Of a DNA stretch of 64,000 nt, positions 11,042-20,879 are shown in pieces. Position 1 is the stretch's first letter. Each line of letters opens with the position of its first letter. The stretch covers positions 18,098 through 82,097 of the forward strand of contig CAJQKQ010000015.1 in assembly GCA_905478925.1 (NCBI GenBank), in the 5' to 3' direction. The DNA is from an uncultured Verrucomicrobiales bacterium. GTDB lineage: Bacteria > Verrucomicrobiota > Verrucomicrobiia > Verrucomicrobiales > Akkermansiaceae. Both the position numbers and the translations under genes were made by a program. The notes beneath the pieces are model-generated. The model was not told the origin of the DNA and did not search any database. It saw nothing but the letters and a program-made list of their open reading frames with translations.

Positions 11042-12289
11042 ATGACCTACCACCCTCGCGATATGCACAGCCGCCCGCCGAAAAAATTCGTCCCTACGCC
11101 TTTCGAATACCATCAGGAGATCGATCTGCGGATTGATTCGCTGACAAACCTCGGTGCCGGCGTCGGGCGGGTGGATGGCTGGGTGGTTTTCGTGCCGTAT
11201 GCGCTCCCCGGGGAGTTGGTGCGGACGAGAATTTTCCGCAACGACAAGAACCACTCGCAGGGGGATCTGGTGGAGGTTTTGGAGAAATCGCCGGATCGGG
11301 TGGAGCCGGGTTGCCCGCTCTTCGGCGAGTGCGGGGGCTGCCAGTACCAGCACCTCTCCTATGACAAGCAACTGGCGTGGAAGACGCGGCAGATCAAGGA
11401 ACTGCTGAAACACATGGCGAGCGAGGAGCGGGAGGTGAATCCCTGTGAAAGCACCGAACAGATCTGGAACTACCGATCAAAAATCACGCCACACTTCGAA
11501 AAGCCGATCGACGGGGTGGTGAAGGAGATCGGTTTCCTGAAAGTCGGGCGGCGCAACGATTTACTCGATATAACAAACTGCCCGATCGCGATGAAGGAGA
11601 TCAACGAGGCGCTGCCGGAGGTGCATGCCGATGTCCGGGCGAACGGGCGGCAGTTCAAACGTGGGGCGACGATCCTGCTGCGAGCAACGGAGGGACGAGT
11701 GGAGCGGAACCCGAAGGCGATCGCCCGCGAAGAGGTCGGTGGGGTGAAGTTCGACTTCGTTGCAGGAGAGTTTTTCCAAAACAATCCCTTCATATTGCCG
11801 AAGTTTACGGAATACGTGGCCGAAAAGGCACTGGCTGGCGGAGCGAAATACCTCGTGGACGCGTATTGTGGGGCCGGACTGTTCGGGCTTTGCCTGGCAG
11901 AGCGTTTCACAAAGGTGATGGGTGTGGAGGTGAACGAGGCGGGCGCGAAGTGGGCGGCGAACAATGTTTCCCTGAACGGTTTCGACAATGTCAGCATCCT
12001 TCAGGCGGATGCGGAGGCGATTTTTGAGAAAATCGATACCCCGGCTGAGCAAACGGCGGTGGTGATCGATCCGCCGCGAAAAGGCTGCACGCCGGAATTC
12101 CTCGCACAGTTGGTGGAATACGCACCGGAGCGGGTGGTCTACGTCTCCTGCGATCCGGCGACGCAAGTACGTGATTACAAGATACTAAGGGAATCCGGAT
12201 ACGTGCTGGAGGAGGTGCAACCCTTCGACCTTTTCCCCCACACCCGCCATGTGGAGTGCGTAATGGTGCTGGTGAAAGGCCTGATTTGA
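11042..12289 (+). CDS. rlmD: Class I SAM-dependent RNA (uracil-5-)methyltransferase, TRAM domain (RlmD/RumA family)
   Basis: TRAM-like N-term; CPLFGECGGCQYQHL Fe-S motif; DAYCGAGLFGL; VIDPPRKGC; VYVSCDPATQVRDY. Confidence 0.85.
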   Translation: MTYHPRDMHSRPPKKFVPTPFEYHQEIDLRIDSLTNLGAGVGRVDGWVVFVPYALPGELVRTRIFRNDKNHSQGDLVEVLEKSPDRVEPGCPLFGECGGCQYQHLSYDKQLAWKTRQIKELLKHMASEEREVNPCESTEQIWNYRSKITPHFEKPIDGVVKEIGFLKVGRRNDLLDITNCPIAMKEINEALPEVHADVRANGRQFKRGATILLRATEGRVERNPKAIAREEVGGVKFDFVAGEFFQNNPFILPKFTEYVAEKALAGGAKYLVDAYCGAGLFGLCLAERFTKVMGVEVNEAGAKWAANNVSLNGFDNVSILQADAEAIFEKIDTPAEQTAVVIDPPRKGCTPEFLAQLVEYAPERVVYVSCDPATQVRDYKILRESGYVLEEVQPFDLFPHTRHVECVMVLVKGLI

Positions 12290-12351
12290 CATTGTGATGA
12301 CTCCGGCTTGATTTTCCATCCACTCATACTTAGCCTGCGACCTCGAATCCT

Positions 12352-15300
12352 ATGAAGAAATCCCAAGATCCCCGGCGCGCCATTTTTTTCACGGCGGCCT
12401 TCGTTTTGCTCATTTGCGGAATCATCCTCACCGGAGTGGCCCTGAACAAGCGCCAAGCGGCCAAAACCGCAAGCATCGCAAATGAGGAACGCAACGCCGC
12501 CACTGCAACAGAAGGGAACGGAGCGGCCGCCGCAGAGCTCCGCCGGGAACGCGAGGATGAGGCGATCACTTACGAATCCCAGAACGGCGACGAAAAGCTG
12601 AAGCTCATCATGAACAGGATCGTCACCCGCAATGTGGATGGCTTGGACAAAATCGTGCAGCTCAACCCGCCCGCTACTGCGGCAACCCTGCGCAAACGCC
12701 TTTCGGAGCACGAAGCGCCACTCGGCGTATACCCGCTCGCCTATGACGAGAGTGACAGCTTCGACGGATTGCGCATCATCACTTCGCAAATCCGCGCCAA
12801 GATGCCCCGGGAGGATGCGGAAAAGCTCGCACGGAGTAAGAGCCTGAGTATCGTCGATTTCCCGGATTACGCACCGGAATGGGTGATTTTCGCGGCCGCA
12901 GATCCCTTCGATGCCATGGACAAGATCGCCTCCATCAGGGGTGAATCGTCGGTGCAGTCGGCGGACGTTCTCACCGGCAGACGCCCCGTCCCGATGGAGA
13001 TGCCAAACGATACGCTGATCGGAGACCAATGGCACCTTAAAGCATCCGGCACGGCACTGCCCGGCACCGACATGAATGTGGAAGATGCATGGAACTACGG
13101 CGGGGTGGGCGGCGTGCTCGGGCGTGGAATCAGGATCGGCATCGTCGACAGCGGGATCAATACGGCTCACCCGGATTTCGTCGGCAACTACGACAACACG
13201 ATCGATAAAGACTTCATCACCGGAGACAACAACCCCGATGCACCAGCGGGCAGCGATGAGGACCACGGCACAGCCGTTGGTGGCGTAGCGGGCGCCCGCG
13301 GCAACAACGATCTCGGCGTATCGGGCTCCGCACCGGAGGCAATCCTCGTCGGCGAGAGGTTGATCGTGGGTGCTTTCACCACAGACAAGCAGAACGCGGA
13401 TGCACTCGCCCACCGCGTGGATGTGATCGAGATCAAGAACAACAGCTGGGGCTACGGCGGATCACTCTACAAGACCGATCCGCTCCTTGAGGCGGCACTC
13501 AGGAATTCCTGTGAAAGCGGTCGTGACGGAAAGGGAACGATCTTCACCTTCGCCGCCGGAAACGACGGTGATGTCGAGGACAGCGCGAACTACAGCGAAC
13601 TCACCAGTTCAATCTACACCATGGTTGTCGGCGCTACGAACTCACAGCACGTCCGCGCGTTTTACTCGGAGCCGGGGGCAAACCTAGTTATCACAGCACC
13701 ATCAGGCCGCGGCGGCGGTGATCCTCCTGGCACTTTGGGTATCACCACTGCAGACCGCACCGGCGAAGACGGTTACAACGGTTCAACCGGAACCGAAGGT
13801 GATTACACAGATACTTTTAACGGAACCTCGTCCTCCTGCCCTGCCGTTTCCGGTGTGATTGCTTTGGTGCTTGAGAAAAACCCGGATCTCGGCTGGCGGG
13901 ACGTACATGAAATCTTGATCCGAACGGCCGTGAAGTTCAATCCGACAGAACCCGGCTGGCTGACAAACGCGGCCGGCCTGCATTTCAACAACGACTACGG
14001 TGCGGGGCTCATCGATGCCACAGCGGCCGTCAACCTCGCCGCGACATGGACAAACCTCGATCCCCAAATCTCCGTAAAATCGACCAAGACCGGCCTCGGG
14101 CTGTCCATCCCGAACAACTCCTCGGCCGGTCGCACCCTGCTGTTTCCCCTCCCCTCCTCCAACATCACCACCGAGCACGTGACGGTGAGGCTCACGGTGA
14201 ACCACAGCGCGCGGGGTGACCTCGAAATCTCCCTAACTTCTCCGTCGGGCACGCAAAGCAAGCTCGCCTTCGTCCGCAACGACCTTGGCAACGACTACAA
14301 CGACTACACCTTCAGCACAGTCCAGAACTGGGGCGAGGATTCAAACGGCGTGTGGACGCTCAAAATCGCAGACCGGAAAAGCACATCAAACACGACCGGC
14401 GGCACGGTGAACGCCGCCGAGATCACCATCTACGGCGCAGCGTCGCCACCGGTGAACCCCGCGCCCATCGTCCAGATCACCAGCCCGCAGAGCGGCGCGA
14501 TCTTCAGCCCCGGGGTGGGCTTCACGGTCGACGTCAGCGCCCAGGATTTCGACATCGACGGAATTGAGGATGAGGTCACCAAAGTGGATCTCTACGAAAA
14601 CGACATACTCATCGATACCGTCACCACCGCACCATACAGCTTCGCCCTCAACCCCGCGAACGACCTATACACCTACGTCGCAAAAGCGACCGACCCCGAC
14701 GGCCTAGAAGGCGAATCCCTGCCGGTTTTCGTGACCGTGAAAAATCAGACCCCGGTGATCGCCTCGGTAACGCTCAACGCCGCGAGCCAAGCCTACGATG
14801 ACCTGCCGCTCAGCGTCACAGCCGTCGACGCCACGGATCCGGAAAACGATACGATCACGCTGATCTACAAATGGGAGTTCAGCACGGATGAGGAGAATTA
14901 CACGGATTCCGGCGTGACCACCGCCAGCCTGCCGGTGAACTTGCAGAATAGCGGCAAGCTATGGCGCTGCACAATCACCGCCACCGACGGCATGACAACC
15001 AGCGCACCGTTTGTCACCGGCACGGTCAACCTTCTGGATCGTCCGCGTTCCTCTGCGGTCCGCCCAGGCGGCACCTACACCTACCAGAGCGGCCTTGTGC
15101 TCAAGGGCGATACGCTTGTGATCAACAGGCAAGCCATCATCCAGGAGTTCAGCCAGGGTCCGGGTGGTGGCACTTCGGAATGGATCGAAATCCTGACGCT
15201 GGAAGAAGGCAGCCTTGCCGGATGGACGCTGGCAGACAACGGCGGCAACTCCCTGGTGTTCGCTGCGGATCCATGGTCCGTAGTTCCCGCAGGCACACTG

Positions 15301-17277
15301 ATCATCATTTACAACGGGCTCGTAGACAAGGATGGCCTCCTCCCCGCCGACAACACTGACTTTTCAGACGGCTCCGTGGTCATTTCCAGCACCAACGAAA
15401 CCCACTTCACCGCAGCTTCGGCATGGCCGACGTTGGACAACCTCGGGGACTCGATTTTCCTAAGAGACGGCATCGGCGCCAGCGTCCATGAGCTTGCATA
15501 TGGCAACTCCCTATTCGCATCACCAAACGTAGGCCGGGTCGGCGCGAGCCAGGCGGCCTACTTCGCCGGCCAATCGGATGCCGGGGCAAGCCTGGCCAAC
15601 GAGTGGCTCGTCACCAGCGGATCCTCTGCGAGAACCGCCGCCTTCACCGCAGCGCTCAGCCCACCCTCGACAAACAGTATTTTCCCCGCCGCGGTCTTTA
15701 CCAACGGGCGTTACGTTCAGGATTTCGGCAACGTCCCCGGGGCGTCAGGCACGCTTTTCCCAACTGGCTGGTCGTCCTATTCAGTGGACCTCGGCACGAC
15801 CCAGACCACGAACTATGACGAAATGTTGCTCCTCTCTGACGGAACCAGGGTAGGCTCAGCCTTCAACTTCGGCTCCCGCATCGGGATGCTCGCCGGCTCT
15901 ATCTCCGGGGGCACCACCCGCTTCGATCCAGGCTTCATCGCGCTCGCGCTCGACAACACCCGCGGCCTGACCGGCCTGCAGATCAGCTACGATATCATCA
16001 AGATTGCGGAGCAGCAAAAATCGATGACGATGAACCTGGAGTACACCACCGGCAACCCCGGCAACACCAGCACCACATGGAACCCCGTATCGGGCGCCGC
16101 CTACAACTCCGATACTTCGCCGACGGGCACCGTGATCAGGCTCAACAATGTGCCCTTACCAACGATTTTCGAGGATCGCGAATCACCCATCTATCTCCGC
16201 TGGTACTATCACACGGCTATAAATAACCAGAAATCCGGCCAGCCGGATGCACTCGCGATCGACGGCCTCATCATCTCTTCGGACTCCTCGCCGAACATCT
16301 TCCTGACCCTCGGGCTCGATCCCGACACGTTCTCGGAAGCGGATGGAGAAAATGCATCCGTCGGAAGCGTGACGATCAGCCAGGCGGTTTCCTATGACCT
16401 ATCAGTGAATATCTCCTCGTCCGACATCACCGAGGCAGCCGTCCCGGCATTTGTGGTGATTCCGGCAGGCGAGCTCTCCACGACATTCCCAATCAGGGCC
16501 GTCGATGACATCATCTCGGACGGCGTGCAGAGCTCTACGATCACCCTCTCCGCCACGGATTTCCTGAACGTCTCGAAGGTTCTCACCATCACCGACGATG
16601 AGCCCATCCTCATCGGTGTCACCCCAGGTCTTCCAAACAACCCCGGCAACGGGAACTTCGTCGACCGCCTCCGCATCGGTAAGATCTACGAGGCTCCCGC
16701 CTACTTCGTCGCCGCCGAAACGCCTCTTCCGGACGGCCTCTTCATCGACAGTGAGACCGGCCTGATTTCCGGAACAGTTTCTCCGACGGCCACCCTCGGA
16801 GAATACACCGTGATCATCGAAATCAGGAACGTGCTCGGCGGGTTCTCCTCCCAGACCATTGTCATCGAGGTTTCCGACACCGTCTTCAGCAGCTATTCGC
16901 AGTGGATCGACCAATTCGCCAATATTGACAAATCAGTCACCGGCAACACAGATCTCGACGATTTGCCGAACCTTGTCGAATACGTCCTCAACAGCCGCCC
17001 CGATCATTTTGAGCAGCCCTCACCCGTTACCAGCTCGTACACGCCAGCAGCGATGTCGATCACGTATACGCGATCAAAGGATGTCAACGATGTGTCGCTC
17101 GTCGCCGAATGGTCCCCAACCATGGCAGAGGGCTCCTGGGAAACCGAAGGCGTCCTCAACGAACTGCTGGTTGACGGGATCGATACCCAGACGATCCGCT
17201 CTTCGGTTACCATCGACCCGCTTCATCCGGCGCGCTTCATGCGGCTTAAAGCTGTCGGCCCGCCGCCACCGGAATAG
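12352..17277 (+). CDS. Large secreted S8 subtilisin-like serine peptidase with P-domain and Ig/Calx-beta-like repeats
   Basis: IRIGIVDSGINTAHPDF (D), DHGTAVGGVAGA (H), FNGTSSSCPAVSGVIA (S); P-domain ARGDLEISLTSPSGTQSKLAFVR...WTLKIADRKSTSNTTGGTVNAAEITIYG; 1641 aa. Confidence 0.9.
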   Translation: MKKSQDPRRAIFFTAAFVLLICGIILTGVALNKRQAAKTASIANEERNAATATEGNGAAAAELRREREDEAITYESQNGDEKLKLIMNRIVTRNVDGLDKIVQLNPPATAATLRKRLSEHEAPLGVYPLAYDESDSFDGLRIITSQIRAKMPREDAEKLARSKSLSIVDFPDYAPEWVIFAAADPFDAMDKIASIRGESSVQSADVLTGRRPVPMEMPNDTLIGDQWHLKASGTALPGTDMNVEDAWNYGGVGGVLGRGIRIGIVDSGINTAHPDFVGNYDNTIDKDFITGDNNPDAPAGSDEDHGTAVGGVAGARGNNDLGVSGSAPEAILVGERLIVGAFTTDKQNADALAHRVDVIEIKNNSWGYGGSLYKTDPLLEAALRNSCESGRDGKGTIFTFAAGNDGDVEDSANYSELTSSIYTMVVGATNSQHVRAFYSEPGANLVITAPSGRGGGDPPGTLGITTADRTGEDGYNGSTGTEGDYTDTFNGTSSSCPAVSGVIALVLEKNPDLGWRDVHEILIRTAVKFNPTEPGWLTNAAGLHFNNDYGAGLIDATAAVNLAATWTNLDPQISVKSTKTGLGLSIPNNSSAGRTLLFPLPSSNITTEHVTVRLTVNHSARGDLEISLTSPSGTQSKLAFVRNDLGNDYNDYTFSTVQNWGEDSNGVWTLKIADRKSTSNTTGGTVNAAEITIYGAASPPVNPAPIVQITSPQSGAIFSPGVGFTVDVSAQDFDIDGIEDEVTKVDLYENDILIDTVTTAPYSFALNPANDLYTYVAKATDPDGLEGESLPVFVTVKNQTPVIASVTLNAASQAYDDLPLSVTAVDATDPENDTITLIYKWEFSTDEENYTDSGVTTASLPVNLQNSGKLWRCTITATDGMTTSAPFVTGTVNLLDRPRSSAVRPGGTYTYQSGLVLKGDTLVINRQAIIQEFSQGPGGGTSEWIEILTLEEGSLAGWTLADNGGNSLVFAADPWSVVPAGTLIIIYNGLVDKDGLLPADNTDFSDGSVVISSTNETHFTAASAWPTLDNLGDSIFLRDGIGASVHELAYGNSLFASPNVGRVGASQAAYFAGQSDAGASLANEWLVTSGSSARTAAFTAALSPPSTNSIFPAAVFTNGRYVQDFGNVPGASGTLFPTGWSSYSVDLGTTQTTNYDEMLLLSDGTRVGSAFNFGSRIGMLAGSISGGTTRFDPGFIALALDNTRGLTGLQISYDIIKIAEQQKSMTMNLEYTTGNPGNTSTTWNPVSGAAYNSDTSPTGTVIRLNNVPLPTIFEDRESPIYLRWYYHTAINNQKSGQPDALAIDGLIISSDSSPNIFLTLGLDPDTFSEADGENASVGSVTISQAVSYDLSVNISSSDITEAAVPAFVVIPAGELSTTFPIRAVDDIISDGVQSSTITLSATDFLNVSKVLTITDDEPILIGVTPGLPNNPGNGNFVDRLRIGKIYEAPAYFVAAETPLPDGLFIDSETGLISGTVSPTATLGEYTVIIEIRNVLGGFSSQTIVIEVSDTVFSSYSQWIDQFANIDKSVTGNTDLDDLPNLVEYVLNSRPDHFEQPSPVTSSYTPAAMSITYTRSKDVNDVSLVAEWSPTMAEGSWETEGVLNELLVDGIDTQTIRSSVTIDPLHPARFMRLKAVGPPPPE

Positions 17278-17415
17278 CGGATCTTGCCTGCCGGGTCTGA
17301 TTTTCCGAAAGTCCAGAGCCCGGCGGACAGTATACCTGTCCACACGGAGTTCATCGCAGATTCTGGCGATGAACTGCCCCGCGCTTGAAAGAGCCACAAT
17401 CCTTCTATTTTCCTA

Positions 17416-17434
17416 TTGCAAACCAGTCTCAATT
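17416..17434. promoter_or_regulatory. Candidate Fur box upstream of feoA
   Basis: TTGCAAACCAGTCTCAATT, resembling TTGCGAATCATTCTCAATT-type Fur boxes; 18 bp before feoA ATG. Confidence 0.45.
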
Positions 17435-17451
17435 AGCTGAGCATTTCCCCG

Positions 17452-17706
17452 ATGACACCATCCTCCACAACCAACCGCTCGGCGCAAAGCCCGGTGACCT
17501 TGAACCAGGTCGGAGTCAATTGTGATGTGCGCATCAGCAGCCTCAACGGTCCGGCCTGCGAGCGCCTCCGGGATCTCGGCTTCTGCGAGCAGATGCAACT
17601 GCGTAAAATTTCCAACGGCCGCAACCTTATCTGCACCGTTTGCGGCGCAAAAATGGCGATCAGCCGCGATTTGGCCGAGCAGGTTCTTGTTTCCCCGATC
17701 CGCTGA
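17452..17706 (+). CDS. feoA: FeoA family ferrous iron transport protein
   Basis: VTLNQVGVNCDVRISSLNGPACERLRDLGFCEQMQLRKISNGRNLICTVCGAKMAISRDLAEQVLV; upstream of feoB. Confidence 0.85.
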   Translation: MTPSSTTNRSAQSPVTLNQVGVNCDVRISSLNGPACERLRDLGFCEQMQLRKISNGRNLICTVCGAKMAISRDLAEQVLVSPIR

Positions 17707-17714
17707 ACCCGCTC

Positions 17715-19607
17715 ATGTCCACCGTGCCTGAGGTTCCGCCCACTGTCGCACTCGTCGGTAATCCCAACTCCGGGAAGTCCACAATTTTCAACGCCCTGAC
17801 CGGCAAGAACCAGCGCGTGGGTAACTTCGCAGGGGTCACCGTCGAGGTGAAGGTCGGCGAAACCTACAACCCCCACGGCAAGAAGCTCCATGTGCTCGAC
17901 CTGCCCGGTTGCTACTCGCTCCGGGCGAACTCCCCGGACGAGAAAATCGCCCTCGAAGCACTGACGGGCCAGCTTCCCAAAACCGCAAAACCCGATCTCG
18001 TCGTCTGCGTCGTCGATGCCTCAAACCTCGAGCGCCACCTCCAACTCGCACTTCAGGTCATCGAGCTCGGCCTGCCCTGCGTGCTCGCCCTCAACATGGT
18101 CGACGTCGCGGAAAAGAGCGGCCTTCGCCTGGATCCTGCGAAACTTTCCGAAGAACTCGGCATCCCCGTCGTCCCCATGCAGGCGAAAGCCGGAAAAGGC
18201 ATCACCGACCTGAAACAGGCGCTCCGCCATCCGTTCCCGCCGGTCTCCGAGGCCACATGGCTGGCCAACGCGGAGAGTGACGAAAACGACCGCCGCGATT
18301 TCATCGCAAGGCTTTGTGAACTCGCCGCCCGCCGGCCCGATTCCCAGCAGCGCACCCTTTCCGACAAGCTCGACTCGTTTCTTCTGCATCCCTTCTTCGG
18401 TTGGGTGGCATTGGTTGCGGTGATGTTTTGCGTATTCTGGGCCATCTTCTCCTTCGCTTCTATCCCGATGGATCTGATCGACGGCGCACTCGGCGGCTTC
18501 GGCGGTTGGGTGGAGTCCCTGATGCAGCCCGGCGATTTCCGCTCGCTGCTGGTGGACGGTATCATCGCCGGAGTGGGTGGCGTGCTGGTTTTCCTCCCGC
18601 AGATTATCCTGCTTTTCCTTTTCATCGGCCTGCTGGAAAGCTCCGGTTACATGTCTCGCGCGGCTTTCCTAATGGACGGGGTGATGGCCAAGGCCGGCCT
18701 CAGCGGAAAGTCTTTCCTGCCCCTCTTCAGCTCTTTCGCCTGCGCCATTCCCGGCGTGATGGCCACCCGCACCATCGATTCCGCAAAAGAGCGCCTGGTG
18801 ACCATTTTCGTCGCCCCCTGGATGAGCTGCTCGGCACGGCTGCCCGTGTATTTTCTCGTCGTCCCCCTGATACTCGGGGAAAAAGAAGGCTCGTGGAAAC
18901 AGGCGCTCATCCTCTTCGGAATCTACGTGCTGGGCACTGTCACGGCATTCGTCGTCGCCCGTGTTCTGCGCGGCAGGCTCGGCCCCGAGGCAACGACCAG
19001 CCACTTCATGCTGGAGCTGCCTTCCTACCGGATGCCGCAGTGGGGCTATATCCTCCGCCATGTCCTCGACCGCGGCTGGGCCTTCGTCCGCAAGGCGGGA
19101 ACCGTCATCCTCGGGCTCTCCATCCTGCTCTGGGCGCTGGTAACCTATCCGAAATCCGACTCCGAGGATCCGGGAGAAGCCCTCGCTCACAGCGCCATGG
19201 GTCGCATCGGCGAAGTGATCGAACCCGTCGTCAAGCCCCTCGGCTTCGATGGCCGCACCGGCACCGCCATCCTCACCTCCTTCGCCGCCCGCGAGGTTTT
19301 CGTATCCTCGATCGGCATCATCTTCAGCGTCGAGGAAACCGATGACGACGTCGAAACCCGCTCCCTGATCCGCGATAAGATCTCCAAAGCCACCTGGCCC
19401 GACGGCAGGCCGCTCTTCACCCCGCTGACCATGGTCTCGCTGCTGGTCTTCTTCATCTACGCGCTCCAATGCCTACCCACTACCGCCGTAGTGGCAAGGG
19501 AGGCCGGCTCATGGAAATGGGCCATCGGCCAGTTCGTGTTCATGTCCGGCTTCGCCTACCTCGCCTCACTCATCGTCTTCCAGGTAGGTCGCCTGATGGG
19601 CTTCTGA
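17715..19607 (+). CDS. feoB: Ferrous iron transporter FeoB
   Basis: VALVGNPNSGKSTIFNALTGKNQRVGNFAGVTVE, DLPGCYSLR, polytopic C-terminus. Confidence 0.95.
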   Translation: MSTVPEVPPTVALVGNPNSGKSTIFNALTGKNQRVGNFAGVTVEVKVGETYNPHGKKLHVLDLPGCYSLRANSPDEKIALEALTGQLPKTAKPDLVVCVVDASNLERHLQLALQVIELGLPCVLALNMVDVAEKSGLRLDPAKLSEELGIPVVPMQAKAGKGITDLKQALRHPFPPVSEATWLANAESDENDRRDFIARLCELAARRPDSQQRTLSDKLDSFLLHPFFGWVALVAVMFCVFWAIFSFASIPMDLIDGALGGFGGWVESLMQPGDFRSLLVDGIIAGVGGVLVFLPQIILLFLFIGLLESSGYMSRAAFLMDGVMAKAGLSGKSFLPLFSSFACAIPGVMATRTIDSAKERLVTIFVAPWMSCSARLPVYFLVVPLILGEKEGSWKQALILFGIYVLGTVTAFVVARVLRGRLGPEATTSHFMLELPSYRMPQWGYILRHVLDRGWAFVRKAGTVILGLSILLWALVTYPKSDSEDPGEALAHSAMGRIGEVIEPVVKPLGFDGRTGTAILTSFAAREVFVSSIGIIFSVEETDDDVETRSLIRDKISKATWPDGRPLFTPLTMVSLLVFFIYALQCLPTTAVVAREAGSWKWAIGQFVFMSGFAYLASLIVFQVGRLMGF

Positions 19608-19647
19608 AATTTGAGATTTAGAATTCCGAGTTTAAGGTTTCAACGAA

Positions 19648-19785
19648 ATGGATTGGCAAACGATCACCGCCCTCAGCTGCGTCCTCGGCACCTTGGCCGT
19701 CTTCGCCTACCGCATCGCCCGCCCCTCGGGGAAAAAATCGGGCTGCGGAAAAAGCTGTGGCTGCGGCGTGGAGAAGAAGCGGTGA
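19648..19785 (+). CDS. FeoB-associated Cys-rich small membrane protein
   Basis: MDWQTITALSCVLGTLAVFAYRIARPSGKKSGCGKSCGCGVEKKR*; 45 aa, below ORF-track cutoff; immediately follows feoB. Confidence 0.85.
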   Translation: MDWQTITALSCVLGTLAVFAYRIARPSGKKSGCGKSCGCGVEKKR

Positions 19786-19806
19786 CCGCGCAGATTTTCA
19801 TAAATT

Positions 19807-20229
19807 TCACTTCTCCCCACCCACCTTGATCCTCGCAGGAACATCGTTGATGCTGATCCCGGCTTTACCGAGGGCGTCCCAGATTTCAAGGAGCCTTTCC
19901 AGAGGCAAGCGGCGGTCGGCCTCGAGCTCCAGCTTCCGACCGGGATTCTGATTCTGGTAGGCGGTGAGGTAGGCCCCGAGCAGCCCTTCGGGGACGGCGA
20001 GTGTGTCCAGGGTGATATTTCCCGTGGCATCGACGGCGATCACAGAACGGGTGTCGGTAATTTTTTCCGAGGGAATTTCCTTCACCGTGGGAAGCTCGAT
20101 CTGGAGCACCTCGCGGGGTTTCTTAAAAGTCGTCGAGACGATGAAAAACACCAACAAGATGAACAGGATGTCGATCATCGGGACGATGGGCACCTGGGCC
20201 CTGCTGCGCTGGACGCGATGGAACTCCAT
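19807..20229 (-). CDS. exbD: ExbD/TolR family biopolymer transporter
   Basis: VPIVPMIDILFILLVFFIVSTTFKK. Confidence 0.9.
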   Translation of the reverse strand: MEFHRVQRSRAQVPIVPMIDILFILLVFFIVSTTFKKPREVLQIELPTVKEIPSEKITDTRSVIAVDATGNITLDTLAVPEGLLGAYLTAYQNQNPGRKLELEADRRLPLERLLEIWDALGKAGISINDVPARIKVGGEK

Positions 20230-20232
20230 TTC

Positions 20233-20868
20233 CTAGAGGGTGCTGTTGCCAGAGCAGGCGGAGACGAAGCCGTTGAGAATCAATTCCATACGGGCGGTGA
20301 TGCGCTCAATGCGGCGGGTGAAATAGCTGTGGGCGATCACGCATGGCACCGCGATGGCGAGGCCGAAAATCGTGGTGTTGAGCGCCTCGGCGATGCCGCG
20401 GGCGATGGCGAGGTGATCCGTGGTTTCACCGAGCCCCTGGAAGATGGTCACGAGCCCGGAGGCGGTGCCGAGTAGGCCGAGCAGCGGCGCGATGGTGATG
20501 ACAACATCGAGGACGCCGATGCCTGAGTGCATTTTCACAACCTCCTCGCGGGCGGAGGCTTCAACCGCGCGGCTGATTTCCTCAGCGGTTTTTCCGTGGT
20601 GTTTCAGAGCGACCGCACCGAGGCGGGCAAGAGTACTGCCGCCTTGTTTCAGCTCGGACAAGACGGGATCCGATTCACCGGACTCGATGTTTTCCAATCC
20701 GCCTGCCAGCCCGGCGGGGACAGTCCGCGAGCGAGCGAGGGAAAGCGCCTTGAAGCCGATGGCGGTGAGGCCAGCGATGGAGCAGAGGATGAGAGGGTAG
20801 ATGAAGACGCCGCCCTTTCCGAGAAATTCCGCGGTGGCTGAGGTTGCGCTGATTGCGAGATAGTCCAT
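20233..20868 (-). CDS. exbB: MotA/TolQ/ExbB proton channel family protein
   Basis: VLDVVITIAPLLGLLGTASGLVTIFQGLGE...IARGIAEALNTTIFGLAIAVPCVIAHSYF. Confidence 0.9.
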   Translation of the reverse strand: MDYLAISATSATAEFLGKGGVFIYPLILCSIAGLTAIGFKALSLARSRTVPAGLAGGLENIESGESDPVLSELKQGGSTLARLGAVALKHHGKTAEEISRAVEASAREEVVKMHSGIGVLDVVITIAPLLGLLGTASGLVTIFQGLGETTDHLAIARGIAEALNTTIFGLAIAVPCVIAHSYFTRRIERITARMELILNGFVSACSGNSTL

Positions 20869-20879
20869 TCGTTATTTCG

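Noticed and set aside
12175-13413. 412-aa minus-strand ORF
   Set aside because: Antisense to the rlmD end and S8 peptidase, whose catalytic motifs fix the real frame.
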